Below, one piece after another: positions 12,091-23,787 of a DNA stretch of 64,000 nt; the stretch's first letter is position 1, and every line of letters begins with the position of its first letter. A program made the position numbers and the translations under genes. Location: the NCBI GenBank assembly GCA_946902985.2, contig OX336397.1, positions 189,290,813-189,354,812 of the forward strand, written 5' to 3'. Source of the DNA: Meconema thalassinum (lineage: Eukaryota; Arthropoda; Insecta; Orthoptera; Tettigoniidae). The notes under the pieces were generated by a model, which was given only the letters and a program-made list of their open reading frames with translations, searched no databases and was not told the DNA's origin.

Positions 12091-12791
12091 TTAAATAGCA
12101 ATAAAATGATCAAACCCTAAGGGATACCGTCCTTGGTTGAGTTCACTTTGTTTGTCAATGACCAAACAGGCATGACGTTGAGTGTTCCAGCACTTGGCAC
12201 ACAATTCACTAAACATTTGAAAGGTCATATCCGGATTCACATGTTCATTATAAATGTGACGACTGTTCCTCTCGTCCTAGCGAAATAAAACAATGACATT
12301 GGCATTGTCACGAATCAACAGTTTGGACATTTTTGAATACGTTTGTTCAAGATAGAAGCAATCAATGTGTTTGTGACGACCCATGCTGAAATAGCTTTGA
12401 ATGATGCCTTGACATTCAGTGGATACATCATCGAAAATCATGAGTGAATCAGGCATTACCTCATCCGGTGAAATAACATTTTTTTGCATGGAAAATATAA
12501 AATAACCCATATCCTCATTTTGTAATCGCGACATGACTTGATACATAAACACGTAGAGGGGTTGTTAGAGAGATTTTGCAAAAAAATATAAATATTTTGT
12601 AAACGCAGACCATTGGGTGCTGTGATGAGCGTTAGCAAAAGATTGGTCTTTACACAGCCAGAAAGTCCCACAATGATGCAGCGAATGGAAGATGGAAACA
12701 GTGAACCATGGCGTTGTTCACGTTATGTTGGACAGAGATGGGAAACCATGTCCCCCACGGGGAATGACTCTTGCTGCTTAATAATCTTCAT
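12091..12791 (-). pseudogene. ATP: FtsK/HerA-type genome-packaging ATPase
   Basis: About 230 codons, the usual Polinton length. The Met at 12791 starts MKIIKQQESF. An in-frame stop lies at 12723-12725 and at least one frameshift near 12500. The P-loop reads GLSGCVKTN where the family has GxSGxGKT/S, so a glycine next to the catalytic Lys is replaced by Val. Walker B is SLMIFDDV. A C-terminal part with LVIDKQSELNQGRYPLGFD closes the gene. The family pumps viral DNA into preformed capsids. It is divergent from the capsid cluster that begins on the plus strand near 12830. Confidence 0.9.
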
Positions 12792-12832
12792 TTCAACTAA
12801 GGCTTGGACAGGCAAGCAGGCTGTCTATATAC

Positions 12833-13627
12833 ATGGCACCGAGCCTTGTCACAGGAACATTAGATTTTTACTACATGTTGTTGATGGATGTGTTTGGACG
12901 GTCGTTGATGGCCAAAGCTAGGTCTGTCCCCATACATGATCCTCAAGAAGAAACAGTTCCTGCTAATAAACACTGTGTGGATAGGTGTGTTGTGCCACGC
13001 ACAAAACAGGGAGATTATGACTTTAAGGGATAGCGGTTAACCCATGTGAAACATCCTCAAGTGTCTACAGACGTTACTACAAAAACGTATGTGGATAACA
13101 AGGTGTATGAGTTCTATGACCAAGTGCCTCAGCTTACGGTGAATGGCTATAGCGCTAATCACCATCGGATTATTCATGTGGAAGACCCACAAGACGAAGA
13201 CGATGTTTGTACCAAACGTTACGTGACCTATGAAATGAAAAGGCTGTATAAATTTATCCCATCTGTATTTTTAGTTTATCTGACAAATGAAACACCTGTG
13301 AATGACAGAAATCATTTACCGCTAGTCCATGACCAGCACTTGGCCTATGTGCTTGCTTCGGGTTTAAGCCACTATCGATTACAATATGATGGAACCATTC
13401 ACATCAAATACGTGATGCCTGATGATAACCATTTACAAATAAAGATAAATGGTCAAAGGATGTTGGTCCATAACGATGAAATGGTCAATGCAGGAGACGA
13501 ATTATCCTTTCATCTCATGTTGACAAGGGATGAAAAGCAAGCGGAAAAAACATACACGATTTCCCACTTTATGTGGAATTGGAATATACAGCCACGAAAT
13601 ATCAATCTGACGTTAGTTGTGACATAA
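12833..13627 (+). pseudogene. virion fibre/penton-like protein
   Basis: One frame of 264 codons interrupted by a single TAG at 13031-13033. It has three related short motifs, NKHCVDRC, TKTYVDNK and TKRYVTYE, like the (D)xxTKxYVD repeats of trimeric viral fibre stalks, followed by a beta-rich C-terminal half of about 130 residues. The position (first of the plus-strand virion cluster) and motifs suggest a capsid-surface protein of Polintons, but I cannot name its exact counterpart. The start at 12833 is the first Met of the open frame and is uncertain. Confidence 0.65.
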
Positions 13628-13658
13628 ACATTCTTGTGAAAGGTTGTTGGTCATCATC

Positions 13659-14072
13659 ATGGTGAAACAAAGATATGTGGAGAGAAAAACTAAAAAGACT
13701 AAAAATAAGACCCTGTCCTTGGCAAAGCATGGGCTTAAGACATTCGTGGACAAGCAGTTGCGAAAAATAAAAATAAAAATTAATGTGTTGACCATAAGAA
13801 AAGTCCTTCGGGCAGCACAGAGACGTGTTATTCCAAAACGTCAGCGACAGGGTTCAAAACAAGGGCGTGTGATTCCCGTCCCCAAACGAGCAGGATTTTT
13901 ACCTGCATTATTTGCCGGTCTGGCTGCTCTGGGTTCACTATTGGGCGGTGCCAGTACAGTGGCGAAAACCATCAAAGCCACACAGCAGGGCAAGCAACAA
14001 CTAAAAGAAAGTCAGCGACACAATGAAACGACGGAAGCCATTGCTCTGGGGGCTAGAAATGCCAATTTATAG
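13659..14072 (+). CDS. basic pX-like core/cement protein of Polinton
   Basis: About 138 codons from MVKQRYVERK. The N-terminal 75 residues are strongly basic (RKTKKTKNK, RVIPKRQRQ). A hydrophobic glycine-rich segment follows, GFLPALFAGLAALGSLLGG, then a polar helix. Basic tail plus glycine-rich membrane-active segment resembles adenovirus core protein X / protein VI and the pX-like protein of adintoviruses. The frame is open to 14072, but a one-base shift probably removed the natural C-terminus, since residues that would continue it (YSQPFFNKD) lie in the next frame from 14058. Confidence 0.75.
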   Translation: MVKQRYVERKTKKTKNKTLSLAKHGLKTFVDKQLRKIKIKINVLTIRKVLRAAQRRVIPKRQRQGSKQGRVIPVPKRAGFLPALFAGLAALGSLLGGASTVAKTIKATQQGKQQLKESQRHNETTEAIALGARNANL

Positions 14073-14122
14073 CCAGCCTTTTTTCAACAAGGATTTGGGA
14101 TTTCACAACTTCGAAATGTTAA

Positions 14123-14530
14123 AAAATTACCTCAGCCATAGCAAGACATGCCCTCACACATCAACAAGTGGAAAGCTGTGCTATACAAATAAAGCTTTCT
14201 CGTTTTCGAGGTGTGTTTATGCGAAACCAATTACCCCCACGACCCTGGAAACCGGAATGTGCTGTTGTCAATTTGGATGATCACCGAGGACCAGGAACAC
14301 ATTATGTAGCTTATGTCAAAGAGGAATCCACCGTATGGTACTTTGACAGTTTTGGGAATTTGCCGCCGCCCATGGAACTAGTAACCTATTTTGGAAACAG
14401 AATCATGATATATTATATTGTGAAACGTGAGCAAACATTTAACAGCCAACAGTGTGGACGTTTGTGTTTAATTTCTGTATATAAGACACAGCGAAAGCAA
14501 AAACGCCAACAGTATGTCGGCAGAAAGTAA
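14123..14530 (+). pseudogene. PRO: adenain-like maturation protease
   Basis: Cysteine protease of the adenovirus type (C5/Ulp1 fold), which cleaves capsid and core precursors. The open frame carries SRFRGVFMRNQLP, VNLDDHRGPGTHYVAY with the catalytic His, VWYFDSFG with the acidic residue, and QQCGRLCL with the catalytic Cys, in the expected order and spacing. No ATG is in frame at the 5' end: the frame opens at 14123 after a stop, and the original start is probably lost to an indel. It overlaps the minor capsid start at 14514 by 17 bp. Confidence 0.92.
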
Positions 14531-15237
14531 AACGTTTACACTGCATGGACGTGGACCTGAAGTCAGCCTAGACTTTTACCCGCCTATCGAATTGAGTGAA
14601 AACCCCTATGGTTTAGGACTTGTTTCACTTGAAGCGAACAATCGAACATACAACATACGTGAAAATGTGAACAACAAGTTTTACTATGATGATTCTGTGC
14701 TCACCCTGAACTCTGGTGGATACACGATCGATGACATTTATGAACACATTTATGTGGTGTTGATCAATGAATATGGTTTAAAGTCATTTCTCGATGGAAC
14801 GCGCAAGTTTGAACTTGTAGGAAATACCAACACTCATCGCTGCAGTATTTTCTCCACATTCAACATTGACTTTAAAACATGCCCCGATTCCATTGGTTCA
14901 TCACTAGGGTTTTAACCACGCGTATTGGAGCCCAACAAAAAACATGAACCGGACCATGAAGTGAAATTCATTGAGGACCATCATGTGTCGGTGACGTGTA
15001 ATATTATTAGCCAAGTGTACACCTATCAAGAACCATCGCATTCCCTTTATGACTTTATTGTAACATCGCCCAATGGCTATATTATTCGTGAAAACCCTCC
15101 AGTTGTGCTTTTTCATTCTGTTGGCTGTCGATGGTATTAGTAATATAACATTAAGACTGATCAATAGAGATCAACAACGCATTCAACTAGATTCTACCAC
15201 ACCAGTGACTTACAAGTTGGTGCTAAAGCCACTATGA
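14514..15237 (+). pseudogene. minor capsid (penton, single jelly-roll) protein
   Basis: About 240 codons in three frames: 14514 to about 14910, about 14925 to 15130, then a shift near 15130 to the stop at 15235-15237. It starts MSAESKTFTLHG and carries FYPPIELSENPYGLGLVSL and NNKFYYDD, characteristic of the Polinton protein assigned as penton. It ends VTYKLVLKPL. The stop overlaps the next start in an ATGA arrangement, which supports the true end and a compact viral-style cluster. Confidence 0.82.
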
Positions 15238-16605
15238 AGCTTGTGTATAAAGCAACAACACCGTCTAGGAATGGTGTTAGTTGTTTGCCACGTGAATACA
15301 CGTTAACATCTCAAGACAAGCAGATTTTACAGCATTTGGGTTACCACGTCAACTCTCATGATGAATTCTATCCTAGAGGTAGCGAACCACATCGAGGAGA
15401 ACCAGGGGTGGTAAGAATTGATCTCCATTCCTATCAAGCTCAAACACCTGGACTCAATAACAATGATGAAATTCAATTTGTTATCAACAACCAAGATATT
15501 TACACCGTACCACATGAAAGTTTCATTCAGATTGAAGGTCGGCTCACCGAACCGATGGCTCTACACCCACCACATCCAAGTTGGCCAACCATGATTTTGC
15601 CTTTCTGTTTTCTGAGGTGCGATATGTCACTAACGATATCGTGGTGGATAGCACTCGAAATGTGGGTATTTCCAGTGTCATGAAACTATATCCCTCTTAT
15701 AGTGAGGAAGAAGGTAAAACACTTTGCATGGCTGGTTGGTGCCCTGACTCGACCAATGACTGGATGGTACACACCGATGGGACCTTTACTGGATATTTAC
15801 CTCTTAAATTGATTTTAGGCTTTGCCGATGATCACTAGAGCATTGTGGTCAACGCAAGGCAAGTGCTTTATTTGGTGAGAGACAGGAGTGATAATAATGC
15901 ACTCAAGGGAGCCGACAATGCCCCCATAGATTAAAAAATTCAACTACAACGCTTACTATGGAAAGTGCCCCACGTAACCCTTGACGATGGCCAAAACTGG
16001 ACATACTCAGGATGGTAAAGAGAGATATGCCTCTACCCATGGAATTTAGAAGCTGGGCACTCAATGATTACTCGCTATTACCCACCACCAACACACACAG
16101 TTGGTCTGTAAAAACATCCCGCTATACAGAGAGACCTCTCTATATGATCGTAGGTTTTCAAACGAATCACAAGTATCATCAAACCAAAGATGCCACTCAA
16201 TTTGATCACCTGCAATTGAGAAATGCACGTCCTTTTCTCAAAGGAGCTGTGTTTCCCTATGAAGGACTGGATTTGGATTTTTCAAAAAATAAGTTTGGTC
16301 CCCTGTACGACTTGTTTTCTAAATTTCGATGGTCGTATTATCAAAAAGGGCACTTTCATGTGCTACCCCAAGAGTTTAAGGCAAGGGCGCCACTGATTGT
16401 CTTTGACTGTTCTTACCTGGAAGAGTCTGTCAAGCCATCCAATATTGACATTCAATTAGATTTTGAAACGCATGACAATGTACCAGCCAATTCGACAGCC
16501 TACTGTTTGATTATTTCTCACAAACAAGTCACTGTCCAAACAAGTGACGAGTGTATAAATAACAGGTCAACCCACGTCAAGCCGCTCAGTCATGTCTTGC
16601 TTTAA
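15234..16605 (+). pseudogene. MCP: major capsid protein (double jelly-roll, hexon-like)
   Basis: About 455 codons. Frame changes occur near 15575 and near 16010, with in-frame stops at 15836-15838 and 15932-15934. The N-terminal part has DEIQFVINNQDIYTVPHESF, the strand pattern that opens the first jelly roll of Polinton and adintovirus major capsid proteins. The C-terminal part (16012-16605) is a clean open frame with RPLYMIVGFQTN. Length and position after the penton fit the family. The last 14 bases overlap the start of the BIR gene. Confidence 0.88.
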
Positions 16606-17116
16606 AGCAACAAGAGAAGTCACATGCATGAATTTAAACTCTGAGGAACAACGTTTCAATGCTATTGCAACGTGGCCGGTGCCTTTCATAAACCCTCAAG
16701 CCTTAGCGGCCGCTGGATTCTACTATTTAAAAACAAGAGATGAAGTGAAATGTGCCTTTTGTCCCATCATCATAGACCAATGACAAGAGAGCGATGAACC
16801 CATGCAGGAACATCAGCGCTGGTCACCTGACTGCCCCTACCTGTGCAGAATGGAGTTGGGAAATATACCCTGCCATTCAAGCTACCCCTCACTCATGCCT
16901 CTGGGTGATGAAAAAACAAGTTACGATACGTGTGGACTGTATGGTGTTTCGGTGAGCAGCTCACCGTCAAAAACGCCTAGTTTAGAGACATTGGGACATC
17001 ATCGGTGTTATGGACGTTACAAACACAAGAGACTATATCGTTGTATCAGTTTGTATCGTCCTTATCCCAAAATGACAAAAGCCTGTAAGACGTGTTATGA
17101 TAATAAAATGATGTAA
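16592..17116 (+). pseudogene. BIR-domain (IAP-like) protein with one nonsense codon
   Basis: One frame of 174 codons broken only by a TGA at 16781-16783, where BIR domains usually have Trp. Residues WPVPFINPQALAAAGFYYL and CAFC, followed after the stop by HQRWSPDCPY, give the zinc ligands C-x2-C, H and C of a BIR domain. The C-terminal 60 residues are basic and Cys/His-containing (KACKTCYDNK) but show no RING. IAP-type BIR proteins bind caspases or IAP antagonists; cellular and baculoviral members block apoptosis. It lies at the end of the capsid cluster. Confidence 0.85.
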
Positions 17117-17274
17117 TTCTCAAATTCTTATGTTTTCATGTCCCCCTGTCCTACCCTAACCTCAATATTTTTTTCTAACTAGCATGGTAGGTTAGTCCAT
17201 GTCATGACCACACCTTAGTCATTGAGTGTTCAGTCATTCGTCAGTTGAACTTAGTTCAGGCAAGCGTCAACATG

Positions 17275-17810
17275 TTGCGCACACTCATTGTGGATTGCCA
17301 AGGGTTTAAAATTGGTGACAACAAATTTATATTTAAACAAGTGGCCATTATCGATTGTACCACTTTTTGGATATCGCAAACTACGCATTTGCTATTTAAA
17401 CCGCCTCATGCTTTTGATTTGTTGTGTGAAAAGACCGTAAACAAACCGAGTGGATTGTAAATCATAGGCATTTAGACTGGAATCAAGGAACTATTTTCTA
17501 TAAATATGTGGACGAGGTCATGAATGCACACGTGTCCTCGGCCAATGTGGTATTTGTGAAAGGTAATGGAAAACGTGAATGGTTGCAACCATTTTTGGCG
17601 TCTTACTGTCGATGTATCGACCTCATGGACTTGGGCTGCCCATCCCTGCAAACGCTGATGGATACTTGTTCCTGTGGAAACATCATCCTTACAGCTCTAG
17701 CCCGTGTGTGGCATCTCTTTCATAGGGTAACCTCCCATGCCTGCTGGGAGTTGTTGAACAAAATGACGCCAGTGAGATTTCTACGAGCGGCGTGTAAACA
17801 TCTACAGAAC
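17275..17810 (+). pseudogene. Polinton-associated nuclease-like protein (exonuclease fold suspected)
   Basis: It begins MLRTLIVDCQGFKIGDNKF, a hallmark N-terminus of a protein common in invertebrate Polintons with an acidic residue in a strand, as in RNase H/DnaQ-like exonucleases. It continues with HLLFKPPHAFD and, after a frameshift near 17460, DWNQGTIFYKYVDEV and VVFVKGNGKREWL. It ends indistinctly after CIDLMDLGCPSL. The nuclease assignment is inferred from the VDxQGF motif and order; no full catalytic set can be traced. Confidence 0.6.
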
Positions 17811-17818
17811 GTGATACC

Positions 17819-18290
17819 ATGGAGAAAGGCAATGCTACGGACAAAGCCATCGGCAGGTTCTTTGTGTGCAAAAAAAACTATACAGTTTTACCAAAGAGGA
17901 ACTCTTAGCGCTGCCCAAGTCGTTCATTCATTATGTGGCCGCCAATGCGGTGAAATAAATCTGGCAACATGTACCAAAATCTTGGACTCAAGACCCTGTG
18001 TTGAGTGAATTGCAACCCTTACGGATTACGATCATCATAAGCAAGTGGCCATGGCAAAAAATACCCTCTAAGCATCAGTACTCCTCTTGTCAGCTTGTGA
18101 AACTGTATCACGGTCATAAAAGTCCGTGTAATGGTTTTGATGAATCATTCCACGGGTGTCAAAGCGAGAAAAAGCAACAACAACAACAAACACAAACCTC
18201 GTCCACAGAGGAGGAGGATGACCACCCTTTCACCATCGATGGAAAAGGATATGCCAGGCCTGTACTGGCAATGGCGTCATTGACAAAGTG
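17819..18290 (+). pseudogene. broken unknown frame, possibly the C-terminal half of the nuclease-like gene
   Basis: Frames read NATDKAIGRFFVCKKNY, then KEELLALPKSFIHYVAAN, then WQHVPKSWTQDPVLSELQP, with an A-run shift near 17875 and a TAA near 17955. The end is Lys/Gln/Glu-rich (QQQQQTQTSSTEEEDD). It may belong to the upstream gene or be separate. I do not recognise a named domain. Confidence 0.45.
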
Positions 18291-18595
18291 ATTCCATACT
18301 TACCTTTCGAAATCCATCTTCCAGGTTATCGTTTTTGTGGCCCTGGAAATCGTGTTGAAAAACGTTTGCAGCGTGGTATGTACCCATTAATCTTTTGGAT
18401 CAAGCATGCAAAGAACATGACCTTTCTTATCGCCATAATCATCCTGGTTTAAGACATGTGGCAGATACATTATTATTGAAAAAAGGTAAACAACGTTTCA
18501 CATCCTGTGATGCCTCAGTGGGAGAGAGGATGGCAGCCCTGATTGTGATGAGTGCTATGAAAGGAAAGTTGATGATGCGTGGACATGAACGTTAA
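18255..18595 (+). pseudogene. phospholipase-A2-like virion protein
   Basis: Two frames joined near 18390. The first carries PGYRFCGPGN, the calcium-binding loop of the parvovirus-VP1/PLA2 family; the second carries DQACKEHDLSYRH, with the catalytic His-Asp pair. Known family members help virions escape endosomes, and PLA2-like virion proteins occur in adintoviruses. The frame then continues basic to the stop at 18593-18595. An AATAAA follows at 18666, consistent with the end of the plus-strand cluster. Confidence 0.85.
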
Positions 18596-18599
18596 GGAA

Positions 18600-19739
18600 T
18601 TGAGGAGTGAGGAATTGGAATGTGTTTGTATTCTATTTTATTTTGTCAATTCCCTATGGTTATGAAATAAAAACAAAGGTTTACCAGAGAACGATGCTTT
18701 TTTTAATTTAAAAAATCATGATGTTAATGGGCTGAGTTTCCATTTTCACATTTCACACATGATGAATTCACACATTGCCATTTGCCAATTTGCAATTTAC
18801 AGTTTTCAAAAATGTTTGTTTCAAGTTTTACGTTTATGATGATATGGAATTTTCCATTTTGTTGATGACACTTTTAAAAAATGTTCGTTTGAAGTTTTTT
18901 TGAATTTTCATATTTCACATATGGCCATTTCCAGTTTTTAAAAATGTTCGTTTTAAGTTTTGCGTTTTTGGTGATATCGAAGCATGGATTTTCCATTCTG
19001 CTGTTTACACCTTTTTCCATTTGGTGTATGTTGAAAGTTGAGATTTGTCAATGATGTTGATGCAAGTGCTTGACCATGATGACGCTGCAATGTGTTTATG
19101 GGTGTTTGGAGAAACGTCGAGGTCTACGACTACTGCAGGTAGGACTGGTTTTACAAAAATAATGTCTATTCACCGCTATATTTCAAATCAAAACAAAATT
19201 ATTGACAAAACAAAATGACTATATAAGTGACAATTTCCCCCTCCCCACCCACCCACCTTACCTCACCGTGTTTGCTTGGGTCATACATACACACCAGCTT
19301 TCTCTCTACTCATACATTCACAACTGCCTTTGGGAACAAACACAACCACTTTACTTATTCCCAAAAGCAGATTCTCTATATGCACACTCATCCCAAAAGT
19401 ACTTTTTAGTTTACCATTTACATTACAAAAAATACGTCATTAAAGTTACTAAAAATACTATTACTCAGTTCATATTTACAAAAAAAACACAACAACTTTG
19501 TAAAGCTTTAAAGAATTAAACTATATACCATTTTCCAATTCCCAACTCTGTAAAATTTAAAATTAAATTAAAAATAAACTAAGGTTGCAATGGGCTTTTA
19601 AAGAGCAAAAGAGCCTAAGTGGGTTGCCACTATTTACAAAATCTACTATTTACAATGACAAAAAAAATATTTACAAAATACAAAATTCTAAATCAACGAG
19701 TTAAAAAAGCCATGTCCCTAAACGGAACTAACAGAAAAA
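18600..19739. other. P1 convergent intergenic region with diverged direct repeats
   Basis: AT-rich region between the plus-strand virion cluster and the convergent polymerase. Blocks such as AAAATGTTCGTTT and GGATTTTCCATTCTGCTG recur between 18720 and 19030. They resemble, in inverse orientation, the 136 bp repeats of P3 at 59527-60110. There is no gene; the frame at 19202-19519 is low-complexity. Confidence 0.6.
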
Positions 19740-22700
19740 TCACACCTCCTCCTCCTTGTGATCATAACCCCAGGGCAGGCTGCTAAGCAGGTCATTAGCC
19801 AACATACGTTTGTTATCCATGGAGGCGAGTGTGCGTTTTCTCTTTTCCACAAGTTACAAATGATGGTTGCTGGATTGTATCCTGCACTGTGTATGGGACA
19901 TAGCTTTGCCAGTGCGTAAAACCGCCAGGTAGTTATCTACACGTAACGATTTTACCACTGCCCTACCTACACCTTTAGCTCTTTTGGCTTCCTTACAGTC
20001 TACTGTGCGATAAGCATACATTTTCGAAGCCAAACTTACGAATTCCGTCGTAAAAGAATCACCGCATTCATCTATTAAAACACCCATTTCCTTCTTGTTT
20101 TTATGGGCAGCTGAAACACGTTGTCAGCGCTATAGGAAGAGGTGTCGAACCAGTCACTATGCTGCCTCATGACGTCATAGGGGTTGCAGTGGCGAATGCG
20201 GTAAATGAATGAGTGCGTATCTATATACAAAAGAGAGACGTCCTCAAAATAGCGTTTGGCAAACTCATAGTGGAATCGAAACATGACCGATTTAGAAAAG
20301 TCTAAAATGACTTGGCCCAAGTAAATGGGCTTATCCATGGTCACGCTGGTCTTACTAATTTCAATAGTAGCCAAATCCTCATCGATAATGTTGATCGATT
20401 TAAAATTTGGCTTGGCAATGTACCGCCGGGCACCCCACCGCCCGTCCCAGACATTCACCAATTGGATGTCACGGTATTTGCGGACATTTTCCATGGACTT
20501 GCCATAGATGCAGTTTTTTATTAATTTTAGAAAAATAATTTCAAACTTCTGTGTTGCCATTTGTCGGGGCTCTGTGTTGAGTCGCATGTATGGCTAGAGC
20601 CATGCTTTTTGAGCAAAAGAAATACCCCTATGGATTATCTTCAACACCAAACCTCGGGCTAGGCATTGCACCAACATTTGGATATGTAGCACATACCGAT
20701 TTTTGTTATAAAGTGTGCCCATGAGCTTTTAAATTTTCACTTTACTGTCAGGGGGAACGATTTGCTCAAGGCAGAATGGGAAATCGGCTTGTTCATCATA
20801 CAGGGATGAGGGATATTCAATATCCACTTCTAGCACATATCCACGACCTATTTCTTGACTAGCCATGTTCACATAAAATTATGACACTTGTTTCTCTGTC
20901 AGCCAAGCAAACTTCCCATAGGGCAAAGGCTGACTCATGGCGTAGCCATACAAATTATTCACTTCACGATTCTGGTTTATCTGGTGAATAAGCAGGCATG
21001 TAGACATTGTTCGCTTCGGCATGGCGCTGGTTAAGCGATACAATGCCGCCACGAATGTCTTTTTCAAAAAATAGAACCATGTCTACATCAGTGAGTAAAT
21101 CCAATTCCACTTGAGTGTATTTCAAAGCGGCATCAAACGACAGCCCAGGACTCGTATAATAGTGAGCCGGGTCAAGACCGTAAATGTGTTGACACAACTC
21201 ACGAAATTTTTCAAACACATCGGTGAGCAGTAATACATCCAGTTTTAGGTAATGCATAGCATATTCACCTAGCGTCTTGGTATCAAACACTCGCCAAACT
21301 TGACATGCATGTGCATAGTCTTCATCGGAAACGGTACTGCGTGATAGTTCTGAGTAAAATTTGTCTTGTGGAGGGAGTTTTGTTTGCTTTAACACGCCCC
21401 AGTTGTTGCAGAAATCATACGGGAATATACCTTTCCGAATGCACAATTGAAATTGCTTAGGATCATTAAAATGCATTCTGGTATTTTTAATTCCTCTTCA
21501 TCCAAGCCATTCACAAGACTGTCTAGCGAGGATGCCATAAACTTAAAGGAATCCAAAAATCGAATGCTAAAGTTGCTCAACCACCATGTCAGGGCTGTAG
21601 AACGCTCATGGTTTTGGGGAATAATGGTAAACGAACCCTTGTTGACATGACCCAATTCACGAATCAAAAACTGAATGTCATCATTCGCCAGATTGTGGAA
21701 AATGACACTGATGAAAAGAGGAGCTGAAAAGTTCAAATTGCATTTATTATGCGCAGCTCCACGAAACTCTCCCGTAAAGTGGGAGTGATCACGAACGGTG
21801 TCTTCAGCACTGATCAGTGGCTTTTCGCAAATTTGACATGTCGTGGCATGCTCATACCGCTGCTGCTGTTCTGGAGATAGGCTCATGGGTACTGGGTGGT
21901 CCAGTAATCCCTGTACATGGTCGGCCAATTTTACAAGTTCATGCAAAAACCATCTAGCGCAATCTGGCCCCTCACGGTATTTTTAAGCGGATTGTGTGGG
22001 GTCATAGGCACACACCACATTAAATCCTATGGCAAAAGGTTCATGTTCTTGAATGGGTGTGGTTGAGTTAATGGTGGGATCTGGTTCACACCCCGCCATG
22101 GGTGTGGTGAGAGCTTCGAAATCTGCATACACCACATAAGGAACAGTGTCACGCTTATGAATGTCCTTAAACTTTAACACAGCCTTGTCCCCTTGTGTCG
22201 TTTCTGGTTTTTTTTTTTTGGCATAAAGAGGACCCACAATCTCATTACCATCAAGGCCATACACCATGAACGAAAAGTCCTGGTTATCTACTTCAAACCT
22301 ATGGATTTCAGTTAAGTCCATAGGGAACGACACTCGAGTTAAATTTAAATTTTGTTTCAATTCAACAAACTTGGCCTAGTACTTTCCTGGTCTGTTAACA
22401 TGACGATCTTGATCTGGCTGCAAATAGGCAGCCACAGCCCACAGGAAACAATCATTGTAATGATTCTCAATATTCAGCACTGCCTTTTTCGAAGCTATTG
22501 CTGGTGGTGTTTCAATAAAGCTAGACCCAGCATTCAACGGGTTGAAATGACAAATGTTGATTTGCAGGTAATGAGTTTTGTTTAATGCTAAACCACTGGG
22601 TCCTTGTTGCAGTTTATCAAATTTTGATAGCAAGGCATTGACCACATGGCTTTGATACCACTCGTTCAGATTAACAGCTATCAAAAGCTCTTGCATTTTA

Positions 22701-22965
22701 CTGCCAATATAAAAAGTTTTTATGCTCACCATCCTTGTTTTCATATATATATTTAATAGCACAAGAGTTGTGTATTGACCTTTAAAGCCGTATGCAACCT
22801 TTGCGCTGTACAAATTTGTTCTTTCAAAATTTCAAAGCATGATTCGATAAAGCCTTTTGGGATTAAACTCTCTCTAACATTCACCACGCGGCCAGAGCAG
22901 ACGCGATTCTTAAAACAGTACTCAAGGGGTTCCCAAGTTAAGCTATCTGCAGTGGTAAAAGACAT
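19740..22965 (-). pseudogene. PolB: protein-primed DNA polymerase B
   Basis: About 1075 codons from the Met at 22965 to the TGA at 19740-19742, broken into at least seven frames. In order it shows an N-terminal domain; exonuclease motif I VVYADFEAL; a zinc-binding insert with CQICEKPL and VRDHSHFTGEFRGAAHNKC; exonuclease region FHNLANDDIQFL and YLKLDVLLLTDVFE; KNCIYGKSMENVRKYRD (motif B region); and motif C. Motif C reads YIDTHSF where the family has YxDTDS, so a catalytic Asp is replaced by His. The polymerase copies the linear genome using a terminal protein primer. The C-terminus LPWGYDHKEEE matches the end of the frame. Confidence 0.93.
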
Positions 22966-22989
22966 GATTTAAAAAAAAAAACAATCTCA

Positions 22990-23660
22990 CCAGAGATTTT
23001 TCAACCGTAGACTTTCCAGCAATGGTCTCAAACACACACGTTCTCGGTTTTCCAACAGCAGTTGTAGTGGTCAAGCGTTCTCCAACACACACTAAAAATA
23101 GAAATAAAATAAACCACCATCAGTATATCCATTCCAAATAGCACCTTTCATAAACAAAAATAAATACATAAAATAAAAATAAAACAGGCTTTTATATATA
23201 ATTTTACAAAATCTTACTTTGCTTTGTAAAACAACCTTTTCCTAGGTTCGAGTGGAATGGGGTTTCTGTCTCCCACAACAGGTATGCCAATTATCTAAAA
23301 CAAACAAAATAAAATACAATTCATGAATAAAATGGCAAACCAATAATAATTTAAACATACATTAGCATTAAAATAAACTAAACAATGTTAATGTTACACT
23401 TACCTGTAAATATATAAAGTATCCAATATAGTAACCAACTGGTGTTAAGCACACGAATGCAATCACTTTTATACAGATAAGCCACTTGGCATATGTTAAC
23501 ACAGTAACGTTAAATACAGGAATTACACGCAATGTGCAATGACAAGCTCAATACTGTTTTACCTCACCTCTCTCCAACCCTCCAACCCCACCCCTCACCG
23601 CTCTTACCCGGCAATTGGCTGTGGGAATGGTAGGGGCAGAGTTGTCGTTGCTTACTGAGT
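22990..23660 (-). other. candidate small multi-exon leader or gene upstream of PolB
   Basis: On the minus strand three segments are bounded by good splice signals. One ends near 23401 with ...YYIGYFIYLQ before GTAAGT and contains two hydrophobic stretches. One lies at about 23223-23295 between TTTTAG and GTAAGA. One lies at about 22992-23091 between TTTTTAG and GTGAGA. The phases of the second and third do not join cleanly and no convincing start Met is visible. It may be a decayed spliced gene or an untranslated leader of PolB. The placement next to the TIR parallels the spliced gene of P2. Confidence 0.35.
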
Positions 23661-23787
23661 TATATGTCTAACGTCGTTGTCATATTGTTCGACCTCCAAG
23701 TTACCTCTACGTCACTGTAATTTTCCATTGGCCTGTTGCGTCGGCCACTCACATTCCTCAATCGCGATAACATGTCACATCCTGTCA

